A stretch of DNA of 43,962 bases from a virus: the IMG/VR virus record IMGVR_UViG_3300028840_002185, positions 64,001-107,962 of that record; one strand, written 5' to 3'. Positions 14,852 through 23,040 of the stretch are shown here, piece by piece (position 1 is the stretch's first letter; each line of letters opens with the position of its first letter). The notes beneath the pieces were generated by a model. The model saw nothing but the letters and a program-made list of their open reading frames with translations. It was not told the DNA's origin and did not search any database. The translations under genes and the position numbers were made by a program.

Positions 14852-15751
14852 ATGGCAAAAATATCTAAAAACAAAAGCAATGAAATTAACATTTTCGATC
14901 TTGGAACCTTACTTCAATTTGAAACCCATACTTGGCAAGCCAGGAATTCAATACCTAAATCAGTTAAAGAACGTATGACCAAAGAAACTGATTGGGTATC
15001 TGGCTACAGACGATTGATTAAAAAAGAACGTCTACAACCAATCAATTCTGTCATTACCTCAGTTCGGAACTACATTTGGGATGATATTTCTCTACCGTTT
15101 CCAATTAAATCCTGTCACTTCATCTCCAATGAGATCACAGAAGAAGCAGACATGAAACTGAGAGCATACAGCAAACAATTGAAAAAGGTTGTCAATGAGT
15201 TTGCAGGAGATTATGACAAATGGATTAAGGAATCGGAAAAAGCCTTAAAGAAAGATGGATTATTCGATAAGGAAGCATATCCGATGAATGTCAGAGAACG
15301 CTATTGGATTGAATGGAGATGGTTTGACATGACAATTCCTTCAGGTGTTACAGAGGAGATGTACAAAGTTGAATCCAATCGTATTCAGGCAATGATGGAT
15401 GAAACACGTCACAATTGCGTTCTCGCAATGAGAGAGGGTTTTAGTGAACTCGTTACTCATTTAACTGATACCTTATCCGGCAAGCTCGATGGTGAAAAAC
15501 GCAGAGTTAGACCTGAAGCATTGGAAAAGATCGACAAATTCTTTGAAACTTTTAAATACAAAAACATATTCAATGACAATCAATTGCAAGGTCTGGTTGT
15601 TCAAGCAAAAGATCTTCTGTCTGATGTGACTCCCAAGGAATTACGCAATGATAAGTCATTGACTAAGCTCATTCACAGCGGATTAAATGACATTACCAAA
15701 GAATTAGTTGAATCAACCGAAACCTATAAACGCAAACTATCTTTTGATTAG
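14852..15751 (+). CDS. DUF3150-like helical protein ending in KRKLSFD
   Basis: 299 residues behind GAAAGGAG. Mostly helical. It starts with a basic segment and a Trp-containing region (HTWQARNSIPKSVKERM), then repeated helices rich in E/K. The order of segments resembles DUF3150, a family that accompanies AAA+ ATPases in phages and plasmids. I hold this assignment loosely. The C-terminus ends TYKRKLSFD, nearly the same as the ends of 8752-10305 and 14313-14828. It probably works with the AAA cassette. Confidence 0.7.
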   Translation: MAKISKNKSNEINIFDLGTLLQFETHTWQARNSIPKSVKERMTKETDWVSGYRRLIKKERLQPINSVITSVRNYIWDDISLPFPIKSCHFISNEITEEADMKLRAYSKQLKKVVNEFAGDYDKWIKESEKALKKDGLFDKEAYPMNVRERYWIEWRWFDMTIPSGVTEEMYKVESNRIQAMMDETRHNCVLAMREGFSELVTHLTDTLSGKLDGEKRRVRPEALEKIDKFFETFKYKNIFNDNQLQGLVVQAKDLLSDVTPKELRNDKSLTKLIHSGLNDITKELVESTETYKRKLSFD

Positions 15752-15759
15752 GAGAACCT

Positions 15760-16200
15760 ATGTTTGATCCCGAATTTTCAGTTGATCGGTACAATCTTGA
15801 GCTTGAAGCGGAACGTCAATCAGAACTAATGCGTAAATGGACTAAAAGGCAAGCCCGATATAAGAACCTGTTAAAGAAAGCACAAAAGACTTTAGATATT
15901 CTGGAAGGCGAATTGTCTGAAGAATATAGACGTAACAAGAAAGACTACGGCATCCAAAAAGATACCGATCAAGTTATTTTTCGATTGATTAAAGGTGATC
16001 CTAAATATGAAAAACAATTTGATGAAGTCATGAAGTATCAAGTATTTTATGACGATGCTAAATCAGCAGTTGATTCAATTGTTGAGAAAGGATGGATGAT
16101 TAAAGAATTAGTTAAATTATGGTTGAATAATTATTATTCGACTCCAATTGTCAGAGAACGAGATGTTAAACCTAAACGTATTAATTTAAAGGAGGATTAA
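15760..16200 (+). CDS. Putative UvsY-like recombination mediator
   Basis: 146 residues, acidic N-terminus, then a long basic coiled coil (RKWTKRQARYKNLLKKAQ, LDILEGELSEEYRRNK) and a second helical half. The size, the coiled-coil layout and the location just before a gp32-like SSB and a UvsX-like recombinase are those of T4 UvsY, which loads UvsX on gp32-coated ssDNA. Identity is too low to see specific UvsY residues, so this is inferred from layout and context. The C-terminus KPKRINLKED is one of the recurring tails. Confidence 0.5.
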   Translation: MFDPEFSVDRYNLELEAERQSELMRKWTKRQARYKNLLKKAQKTLDILEGELSEEYRRNKKDYGIQKDTDQVIFRLIKGDPKYEKQFDEVMKYQVFYDDAKSAVDSIVEKGWMIKELVKLWLNNYYSTPIVRERDVKPKRINLKED

Positions 16201-16203
16201 ACT

Positions 16204-17436
16204 ATGTCTTCATTACAAGATCGATTGAAAAACCGCAACAAACTGACTACTGGTGGAACTGCAATTGGTGGTGGAAGCAAGCTCAGAGATAAGTTTGTCA
16301 AGCGTGATACAGGTACGCTTGAAAAGACTTACGATGAACGTGACAAGCAGACCAAAGCAGGATCAATGGGTAAATCCATTTGGAATCTGGAATTACTTAA
16401 ACAATATGGTATTGAAGAATGGCAACCCCACCAGACAGTCGGTGATCATTTCTTTGAAATAATGCCTGTATCATTCATTGCTCACGTTCCCTATCATTTT
16501 GAAACATGCGTTCATTTTGCTGTTGGATTCGCAAAGGATGCATTCATTTGCCCTCAATTATCTCACCGTAAACCCTGCTTCAGATGTGAAACTCAAGCCA
16601 AACTATATCGAAAGAAAGATGAATATCTTAATTCCGGTATGTCTGAAGACAAATTTAAAGATATTGCAAAGAAATATTATCCGCAGGATCGTATTCTTTA
16701 TCTCATTTGGGAACGTACTCAGGAACTAATGGGTGAAGAAGCTGCCAATTACATTTTAAAATTGTGGAATGCTCCAAAAGTTGCTGTTCATCAGGAAATC
16801 CAAAACAAAGTTAGAGATAAAATCAATCGAACCACATTGGATATTTCAGATGTTCATCCAGGTGGTGAAGGTCGTACAATTGCAATGGAAGTAACAAAGA
16901 GAAAAACTTCCAGAGGTACATTTCCTGGCTATAGTGCATTCGATCTACACAAAAGAGAGAATCCTATTCCAGACGAGATCTTAGAGCAATTAGATGTAAT
17001 CATTACTGATTCCCAGGAACAGGGTTTTAAAAACGCAATTGAAATGTTCCTGCATTATGCCGATTACGAAGAAATCAAAGAATCAATGGAAACAGAGGAA
17101 ATGGAAGAAGAAGATGCTTCAGATCAAGAAAAAGAAAATAAACCTTCATCCCTACGTCAGAGATTACGTCAAAAAGAAGAAGTAGAAAATGAAACAGCAA
17201 CAGGTTTACATGATTCTGGTCATTCAACTGTTGATGAAACTCTTGCTCAGATTGAAGCTGAATGCGCTGAACTTAAAGAGGAACTTTCCAAAATGTCTTC
17301 AATCAAATTTAAAGCATGGTGCAATAAGAATGATTATAAAGTCGCTTTAGAATTTGATAATCAATTAGAAGCAGTAGATGCAATCGTTGAAGACATTTAC
17401 GAAAAACTCATTGAAGACGCTGATATTAACATCTAA
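16204..17436 (+). CDS. gp32-like single-stranded DNA-binding protein
   Basis: 410 residues behind AAGGAGG. The N-terminus is basic and begins MSSLQDRLKNRNK. The core has a zinc-site pattern FICPQLSHRKPCFRC (C-x8-C-x2-C), followed by KKYYPQDRILYLIWER, as in gp32-type OB-fold SSBs of phages. A strongly acidic segment (EEMEEEDASDQEKE) and a second PSSLRQRLRQ motif follow, then an extra helical C-terminal domain ending EDADINI. Acidic C-terminal regions of SSBs recruit partners. It coats ssDNA in replication and recombination. Confidence 0.8.
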   Translation: MSSLQDRLKNRNKLTTGGTAIGGGSKLRDKFVKRDTGTLEKTYDERDKQTKAGSMGKSIWNLELLKQYGIEEWQPHQTVGDHFFEIMPVSFIAHVPYHFETCVHFAVGFAKDAFICPQLSHRKPCFRCETQAKLYRKKDEYLNSGMSEDKFKDIAKKYYPQDRILYLIWERTQELMGEEAANYILKLWNAPKVAVHQEIQNKVRDKINRTTLDISDVHPGGEGRTIAMEVTKRKTSRGTFPGYSAFDLHKRENPIPDEILEQLDVIITDSQEQGFKNAIEMFLHYADYEEIKESMETEEMEEEDASDQEKENKPSSLRQRLRQKEEVENETATGLHDSGHSTVDETLAQIEAECAELKEELSKMSSIKFKAWCNKNDYKVALEFDNQLEAVDAIVEDIYEKLIEDADINI

Positions 17437-17438
17437 CT

Positions 17439-17463
17439 GTTGGGGGTCTAATAGACCCCTAAC
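17439..17463 (+). terminator. Intergenic GC hairpin, no U-tract
   Basis: An 11-pair stem (GTTGGGGGTCT with AGACCCCTAAC, one G-T wobble) around an AAT loop, starting 3 bases after the SSB stop. No T-run follows (TTCCAATTAGG). It resembles the hairpin at 8706 in its GGGGT/ACCCC core and its place just upstream of a major gene. It could limit read-through, or protect or process the mRNA so that SSB is made in excess. Confidence 0.55.
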
Positions 17464-17483
17464 TTCCAATTAGGAGTATTAAA

Positions 17484-18605
17484 ATGGCAAGAGTTAAATT
17501 AAAATTAAAAGAACCAAGTCTACGTGAGCGATTGAAATCTTCTGAGCTATTGCCTGAAGTAGATCTTAAAAGACCATTAAATTTCATTGATTCTGGTAGT
17601 TGGATGATGAATTTAGCATTAACCAATAATGTTGATCAAGCATATCCAATTGGAAGGGTAGTTAATCCAATTGGTGATTTTTCTACTGGCAAAACATTGC
17701 TTGCTTGTGAAGCAGTTAATTCCGTATGGTATCTGGAACACATATTGAAAAAGAAAAAAGTCAAGATTTATTATGATGAACCAGAACACGCATTTGATTA
17801 TCGATTAGCTGCAAAATTCAATGTTCCACTACAACACATATATGGACTACGTGAAGATTTAAAAGGTTATAAGCCTACAAAGGGTGTAAAGCCTTTTCAG
17901 AGATCACGCACAGTTGAAGATCTTTACAATAACCTTCAAAAAATCAATAAAGAAGACACTGATTACGATGTTGTCCTATATGTACTTGATTCATTGGATT
18001 CATTGACAGATGCAAGAGAAATCAAGCATCTTGAGAAAAAAGGTATTGCTAAACAAGATATGGGAGGAGGTAAAGCCAGAGTGCTATCTCAATTGTTTCG
18101 TAATTCAATTGAGAAGGTACATAATTCAAATATCCTTTTACTTATCTTATCTCAGATCCGAATGAACGTTGGAGTGGTATTTGGAGATCCTAATACAAGA
18201 GCAGGGGGCAAAGCACTTGATCATTATGCTTCTCAGTTCTTTATGCTCAAAGAGATTGGTAAAATCACTACTAATGCCGGAATCAATCAAGGTATTGAAG
18301 TCAGAGTCAAAATTAAGAAAAACAAAACTGGCAGCAGATACAATGATGTTAATTTTAATATCCTGCATGGTTGGGGAATTGATAACTATGGATCTGCTGT
18401 AAATTTCCTTTGGGATAACAATCAATTTGAACGATCTGGCAATTATCTTATTTGGGAAGGCAAAAATATGTATCGAGCAGAATTGATAGAATTAGCTGCA
18501 AATAATGAAGATGTAGCTCAAAAATTAAAATGCCAATTACAAGACTGTTGGAATGAACTTATTTTAGAAGCTGAGATTGATCGAAAGCCTAAATGGGGGG
18601 TGTAA
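17484..18605 (+). CDS. UvsX/RecA-like recombinase
   Basis: 373 residues behind TTAGGAG. Walker A GDFSTGKT begins at about residue 64, Walker B YVLDSLDSL has D169, and GGKALDHYAS is the RecA/UvsX DNA-binding-loop signature region. LILSQIRMNVG corresponds to the post-Walker strand and loop L1 area. The N-terminus, MARVKLKLKEPSLRERLKS, combines both recurring peptides of this phage. It promotes strand exchange, with the gp32-like SSB and UvsY-like mediator just upstream. Confidence 0.9.
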   Translation: MARVKLKLKEPSLRERLKSSELLPEVDLKRPLNFIDSGSWMMNLALTNNVDQAYPIGRVVNPIGDFSTGKTLLACEAVNSVWYLEHILKKKKVKIYYDEPEHAFDYRLAAKFNVPLQHIYGLREDLKGYKPTKGVKPFQRSRTVEDLYNNLQKINKEDTDYDVVLYVLDSLDSLTDAREIKHLEKKGIAKQDMGGGKARVLSQLFRNSIEKVHNSNILLLILSQIRMNVGVVFGDPNTRAGGKALDHYASQFFMLKEIGKITTNAGINQGIEVRVKIKKNKTGSRYNDVNFNILHGWGIDNYGSAVNFLWDNNQFERSGNYLIWEGKNMYRAELIELAANNEDVAQKLKCQLQDCWNELILEAEIDRKPKWGV

Positions 18606-18606
18606 G

Positions 18607-19020
18607 TTGGATGAATTAGAAAAATTTTTTGAATTTTTTTTGAAAGCGGATTCTGAACAAAGAGAAGCAGTTTTTGGCAAAGTACCCAATTTTCGTGGGC
18701 TATTGAGAACCAATCAAGAATTCTCATTCATTAAACTAAATGATCTTATCAAATTATACATTTATCTTTTTTATAAAGATGAAATTGTTGCAGTTATTTT
18801 TGATCCTAAATTGGCAATTGAATATGTACCAAAGATCATGATGTTAAAGAGGGATAATTTGGATGCCTATTTCAAAGCAAAAATCTGTGACTTTATCATC
18901 GTTGATTTTGAAACGGTCAGTCAAGCAGAAGATTGGGTATTCTCATTTCCAACAAATGAAATCAGATATGAGATCTATCAGAACTCTAAAATGATTCGTA
19001 ACAATGAAGGTAAACAATGA
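18607..19020 (+). CDS. Hypothetical protein (137 aa)
   Basis: Starts at TTG 18607 behind GGGGGGTG; the ATG at 18611 is out of frame and stops at once. 137 residues beginning LDELEKFFEFFLKADSEQ, helical, with an alpha/beta end (CDFIIVDFETVSQAEDW). No family recognised. The TTG start with a purine-rich ribosome site suggests modest expression. Its stop overlaps the next ATG (ATGA). Confidence 0.65.
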   Translation: MDELEKFFEFFLKADSEQREAVFGKVPNFRGLLRTNQEFSFIKLNDLIKLYIYLFYKDEIVAVIFDPKLAIEYVPKIMMLKRDNLDAYFKAKICDFIIVDFETVSQAEDWVFSFPTNEIRYEIYQNSKMIRNNEGKQ

Positions 19021-19175
19021 ATTCATATGAATGCTTAGATTGTGGTGCATGTTGGGCAGCATTAAAAATGCCTAATGAATGTTTGCATTGTCCATCTAAA
19101 AACATAAAGCTATTCTGGAAGCCTGGAATGACAAGTGACAAACCAAAAAGAATTAAATTGAAAGTAAAGGAATAG
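19017..19175 (+). CDS. Small zinc-ribbon protein with KRIKLKVKE tail
   Basis: 52 residues, ATGA overlap with the preceding gene. CLDCGAC near the N-terminus and CLHC about 10 residues later form a compact zinc-ribbon pattern. After a short linker the protein ends DKPKRIKLKVKE, a clear case of the recurring basic-hydrophobic tail. A zinc ribbon attached to a docking tail suggests an adaptor. Confidence 0.65.
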   Translation: MNSYECLDCGACWAALKMPNECLHCPSKNIKLFWKPGMTSDKPKRIKLKVKE

Positions 19176-19177
19176 AA

Positions 19178-19828
19178 ATGGCTAAAGGTGGCGAATTTGA
19201 AAATGATATGTCTAAAGAATTCTCATTATATCTAACTCATATGAGAACTGAAGACGGTGTTAGACGTACTGAAGCATCAGGTGCAAAAGCAACAAGCAAA
19301 ACAAAGGCCAAACAGAAAATGATTCGGCCTGATATGTTTGGTGATATTACCTATTGTATTCCAGAAACTAAATACTGGTTTGATGTCTTTTCAATTGAAT
19401 GTAAAACAGGATATGCAAAGAAAACTAAATCAAAAAAGAAAGCAAGCACTACATTAACCATGTGGTCATTAATGGATTTAGTTGATTCCCAACAAAAAAT
19501 GGCAGTGTTTCATGAGTTTTGGAATCAATGTCTTACCGATGCAATTGAATCAGATCGGGAACCATTGCTTATCTTTCGCAGAAACAGAAGAACTCCCTGC
19601 ATTGCCATGCACAATGACATATTTGCAGGATTTATTGGTCGATTTGGTTATCCTACATTTAACTATATAAATATTAATGGAGAATTTTGTTATCTTCCTG
19701 TTACTATAATTAATTTAAGGATATTTTTTGATTGGACTGAAAATATAAGTCCATCGATAATTCAGAACTATATTATTAGACAACTAATGAAAAGAAAGGA
19801 GAATGCTTATGATCGGTGCAAGTTATAA
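19178..19828 (+). CDS. PD-(D/E)XK nuclease, Holliday-junction-resolvase-like
   Basis: 216 residues. GGEFENDMSKEFSLYL at the start supplies the helix with the first acidic residue, FGDITYC the Asp, and FSIECKTGY the ExK of a PD-(D/E)XK site. A Lys-rich loop (KKTKSKKKAS) follows. This order matches archaeal/phage Hjc-type resolvases and related nucleases. Placed after the recombinase, it may resolve recombination intermediates. The exact substrate is unknown. Confidence 0.75.
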   Translation: MAKGGEFENDMSKEFSLYLTHMRTEDGVRRTEASGAKATSKTKAKQKMIRPDMFGDITYCIPETKYWFDVFSIECKTGYAKKTKSKKKASTTLTMWSLMDLVDSQQKMAVFHEFWNQCLTDAIESDREPLLIFRRNRRTPCIAMHNDIFAGFIGRFGYPTFNYININGEFCYLPVTIINLRIFFDWTENISPSIIQNYIIRQLMKRKENAYDRCKL

Positions 19829-19991
19829 AATAAATGCGTGGGGGAATTATATAATTGTTTTATGGTTTGCAGCAATTGCTTGTCTATTTATTTCTTTATG
19901 GTATAGTTTCTATGAATTCAGGCAATTGGTAAGAGATATACAAAATTCTTATTACTATTTAAAACAAATATTGGAGGTAATTAATGGCTAA
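19809..19991 (+). CDS. Small single-span membrane protein
   Basis: Start at ATG 19809, 7 bases after AAAGGAG. 60 residues with one strong transmembrane segment (YIIVLWFAAIACLFISLW) and a helical, probably cytoplasmic, tail. It overlaps the preceding gene by 20 bases and the next by 8. It lacks features of a known holin. Function unknown. Confidence 0.6.
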   Translation: MIGASYKINAWGNYIIVLWFAAIACLFISLWYSFYEFRQLVRDIQNSYYYLKQILEVING

Positions 19992-20616
19992 GAGTAATCT
20001 CAAATGGATTTTTAACAATCATTCAACAGAAAGGTTCTTTGAGCGAACTGCTTTGAACGTTACTAAAAAGCAGATCGCCAAAGCAATAACTAATAATCAA
20101 ATAACATATTTTAAAAGAGTTAATGCTACTCGATCAATGGCTTATATTCATATTAATAAAGAAGTAATTAAAGCTGTTGTTCATAGAAAGAAAAATAAAA
20201 TCATTACAATCCTACCCTGGAAGTCTATATTCCAGTACACAGTTGAAATCAAAATATCAAAGTTTAATAATAAGATCTTCAGGGTAAACCTTTTTCCAGA
20301 TTGCTATCTTGAAACCAATAAGACTGAAGCAATGACTAAAATGTTTGAATGTCATGGCAAAGACCAGTATTTCAATAAGCCAGGATATACCAAAATGCAA
20401 TTCAATCATCCATTATTTGATAAAGTATTTGATATTGCCTGGGATTATTTTAAATCAACTAATGAAGATCATCTACATATAGTAAACGAAAGGAATGAAG
20501 GTAATGAAACGTTTGAAATTAAAGGAAAGGCCACAAAGATTAAAGCTCTCATTGAATACAGCACCTACGCAGAAGACCCCAACTCAGGAATCTACTCAAC
20601 AGCAGGAAGATTATGA
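19984..20616 (+). CDS. DUF4258-like protein (210 aa)
   Basis: Start behind TTGGAGG. The N-terminus (HSTERFFERTALNVTKKQI, then RSMAYIHINKEVIKAVVHR and IITILPW) has the order of DUF4258, a small RelE/BECR-like fold. An additional C-terminal ~120 residues (VEIKISKFNNKIF onward) are unrecognised. If the fold is right it could be an RNase-like or toxin-derived domain, but catalytic residues cannot be assigned. Confidence 0.65.
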   Translation: MAKSNLKWIFNNHSTERFFERTALNVTKKQIAKAITNNQITYFKRVNATRSMAYIHINKEVIKAVVHRKKNKIITILPWKSIFQYTVEIKISKFNNKIFRVNLFPDCYLETNKTEAMTKMFECHGKDQYFNKPGYTKMQFNHPLFDKVFDIAWDYFKSTNEDHLHIVNERNEGNETFEIKGKATKIKALIEYSTYAEDPNSGIYSTAGRL

Positions 20617-20866
20617 TATTGAAACTATTTTAAATGAATATCATAGGCAAACCAAAGAAAAATATATACCTCCCTTTGAATGGATTGAATTCAAAGAACA
20701 CCTTCCATTGGATAACGATGACTATATCTTAGTCTGGAATTCTAAATCCAAAGCTCTATCTGATAATAGATCTTTTGTATCTTTGCAGCATTATCTTTGG
20801 GCTAAATACAAAGGATACCCAACTGATGATACACATTGGATGCGAATAAAATTACCGGAGAATTAA
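20504..20866 (+). CDS. DUF551-like protein with MKRLKLKE head
   Basis: ATG at 20504, 9 bases after AAAGGA. The N-terminus reads MKRLKLKERPQRLKLSL, a double copy of the recurring basic-hydrophobic peptide, followed by a Thr/Gln-rich linker. The C-terminal half (FEWIEFKEHLP, DDYILVWN, DDTHWMRIKLPE) matches DUF551, a small phage domain. It overlaps the preceding gene by 113 bases in another frame, which is long for this genome. Confidence 0.7.
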   Translation: MKRLKLKERPQRLKLSLNTAPTQKTPTQESTQQQEDYDIETILNEYHRQTKEKYIPPFEWIEFKEHLPLDNDDYILVWNSKSKALSDNRSFVSLQHYLWAKYKGYPTDDTHWMRIKLPEN

Positions 20867-20868
20867 AT

Positions 20869-21051
20869 ATGACTGTAAAAATAAAAGGAAAATCACTTAA
20901 ACAAATGCCATATGAACATCAATTAATTGCTATTCTTACTAAAAAATTAGGTGGAGAGGTATCAATTAACCTTGAAAAAGAAGCAGAAAAAATTAAAAGT
21001 ATGATGATACAAGCAACTTCTCAAGGAAAAATATTAATTAAGGCAGAATAA
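20869..21051 (+). CDS. Small hypothetical protein (60 aa)
   Basis: Start at ATG 20869 behind CCGGAG. 60 residues: MTVKIKGKSLKQMPYEHQ, then helical EKEAEKIKSMMIQ and KILIKAE. Its stop overlaps the start of the Rad50-like gene by one base (TAATG), so it is probably translationally coupled and may be an accessory to it. Confidence 0.6.
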   Translation: MTVKIKGKSLKQMPYEHQLIAILTKKLGGEVSINLEKEAEKIKSMMIQATSQGKILIKAE

Positions 21052-22124
21052 TGTACTTTACAGAACTCAAAGTCAAAGGGTTTGGTCAGCATATTGAAAA
21101 GGTAATTAAGTTTACCCCAGGATTAAATGTACTGGTCGGTGAATCAGAAGTTGGAAAGACCATGCTAATTAGAGCATTATATCTTTTAATTGAGAACTCA
21201 CCAAGAGGGGGAGAAAAATTATATCAATCATGGTTTACCGATAATCCCTTATCTATCCAATTAAAAGATGATCAAGGTAATGCCATTAAACGCAAAAAAA
21301 ATAAGTATTATCTCAATGGTGGTGATCCTCTTAAAGCCTTTGGTACTGGTGTTCCTGAACCTATAAGGGAATTGTTTAATTTCAAAGAAATCAATTGGCA
21401 GAAACAATTGCATCCACATTACCTGTTATTCTCTACTGGTGGATCAGCAGGTAAGATCCTAAACAATGCAACTGGAATGGCTGTTCAAGAATTATTAGTC
21501 AATGAGATAAAATCAAATTTATCTGATTCAAAGTCTGAAATTAAAAGACTTAAAAAAAATAATGATGAATACCAACAAACCCTTGAAAGGCTAAAAAATG
21601 TAACACGTTTCAGAATGAAGGCAGAAGCAATCATTAACATGAAACAAGATGCAATTGAGATTGGAAAAAAATCTGACCGATTAGAAAATATATTAATTCA
21701 ATTAGAGGAGATTAATGAAATAAAAAATTCTTATAGAAAGGTGGAGAAACACATGGAGACTTTAAATCAAATACTGGAGGACTATAAAGAGGTTGATGTT
21801 TACAAGGCAATGATTAATAAGTTAATTGGGATCTTAAATAAAGTAAATTCGATTGAAATCTTTGATCATACAAAGGTAGTTGATTACTTACAAAGCCTAC
21901 AAAGGCTTGAAAGGCTAAATTCTGAATTAACTACAGCAAAAACCATAATCAATCTACTTGAAAAATATATTCTGGAAGTCAAAGAACAAAAAGAATTTCA
22001 ACAAAAATATCTTGCAGAAATGAAACAAATCGAGAAAGATCTTGAAGATACATTTTATAAATTAGGTTACTGTCCATTCTGTAATAGGGAGATTAAAGAT
22101 GGAGATACTTGTTGTAGGGGATAG
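21051..22124 (+). CDS. N-half of split Rad50/SbcC (gp46-like) ATPase
   Basis: 357 residues. Walker A GESEVGKT at residues 30-37 follows the typical SMC start (ELKVKGFGQH). A lobe with INWQKQLHPHYLL and a long coiled coil (about 160-335) follow. The chain ends at a zinc-hook motif, GYCPFCNREI (C341, C344), with only DGDTCCRG after it. An intact Rad50 would return through a second coiled-coil arm to the signature and Walker B; these are in 24392-24985. The start of the Mre11-like gene lies inside the hook codons. Confidence 0.88.
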   Translation: MYFTELKVKGFGQHIEKVIKFTPGLNVLVGESEVGKTMLIRALYLLIENSPRGGEKLYQSWFTDNPLSIQLKDDQGNAIKRKKNKYYLNGGDPLKAFGTGVPEPIRELFNFKEINWQKQLHPHYLLFSTGGSAGKILNNATGMAVQELLVNEIKSNLSDSKSEIKRLKKNNDEYQQTLERLKNVTRFRMKAEAIINMKQDAIEIGKKSDRLENILIQLEEINEIKNSYRKVEKHMETLNQILEDYKEVDVYKAMINKLIGILNKVNSIEIFDHTKVVDYLQSLQRLERLNSELTTAKTIINLLEKYILEVKEQKEFQQKYLAEMKQIEKDLEDTFYKLGYCPFCNREIKDGDTCCRG

Positions 22125-23040
22125 TCATCTATCTGGACGTAACCCTGTTGCACGTAAAGATGATCTTGTAGAAGTCCAATTTAATAAATGGGAATTAGTT
22201 GTCAGCATTGCCAATAATTATGATGTTCCCATTATTCATACTGGAGATATATTTAACGTAGCTGTCATTGCAAATTCATTGCTCTCCAGATTCGGAGATA
22301 TAATTAGTAAGCTAAACAATCCATTGTACTTTGTGTGGGGCAATCACGATCTCATGTATCATAATTTAGATCTATGGGATCGTACATCTCTTGGAGTCCT
22401 ATGGATGAACAATGACAAAGTTAGACATATCTCACAATTTTGGGAAGATTATAGTATCTGGTGGGCATGGTACGATTGGGGAGCAGACAATATTCAATGG
22501 TTCGGGGATGCTCCAGAACTATTCTTAGCACATAAAGCAATTGTTAATAACAAGCAGACAGGTGCTAACTCATGGATACTTGATGACAAAGACTTTTGCT
22601 TACCTGTTACTGATCTCCCAATTGATTTTAAATTAGCTATCTGTGGTCATTGGCACAAACAATACCAATTTAAATACAAGAATACAAAGATCATTAATCC
22701 TGGGCCAATGATAAGGAGAACCGTAGAGGAATGGTTCATACCCTCAATTCAATTAGTAAGTCTTGACACATTAATGGTTAAGCACATCAAAGTATCTGAC
22801 CTTGATCCAGAGCAAGTATTATCCAGAACTCACATTGAGCAAAACATAGAAACTATAACAGAGAACGTTGTCAAATTCATTGAACAACTGAAGAACGTAA
22901 ATGTAAAACATAAGAAATCATATCTTAAAACTTTAATTTATAATCTTGATCAACATGAATTACCTCTAAAGGTAGAGAACCTGATTCGGAAGATGATTGC
23001 TGATCTAATTGAGAAAGGAGCTATCGATGAAAGTGTATGA
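22099..23040 (+). CDS. Mre11/SbcD (gp47-like) nuclease
   Basis: 313 residues. All metallophosphoesterase motifs are present: GDSH (D8, H10), TGDIF (D50), GNHD (N82, H83, D84), LAHK (H145) and GHWH (H184, H186). With the split Rad50 it should process DNA ends for recombination. It starts 26 bases before the stop of the Rad50 N-half, behind AGGGAG. After residue ~220 the capping region is short compared with SbcD. Confidence 0.9.
   Translation: MEILVVGDSHLSGRNPVARKDDLVEVQFNKWELVVSIANNYDVPIIHTGDIFNVAVIANSLLSRFGDIISKLNNPLYFVWGNHDLMYHNLDLWDRTSLGVLWMNNDKVRHISQFWEDYSIWWAWYDWGADNIQWFGDAPELFLAHKAIVNNKQTGANSWILDDKDFCLPVTDLPIDFKLAICGHWHKQYQFKYKNTKIINPGPMIRRTVEEWFIPSIQLVSLDTLMVKHIKVSDLDPEQVLSRTHIEQNIETITENVVKFIEQLKNVNVKHKKSYLKTLIYNLDQHELPLKVENLIRKMIADLIEKGAIDESV

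Noticed and set aside
20830-20866. HWMRIKLPEN at the end of 20504-20866 as another docking tail
   Set aside because: THWM-x-LP is an integral part of the DUF551-type domain, so this resemblance is explained by the fold; only the N-terminal MKRLKLKE is counted.
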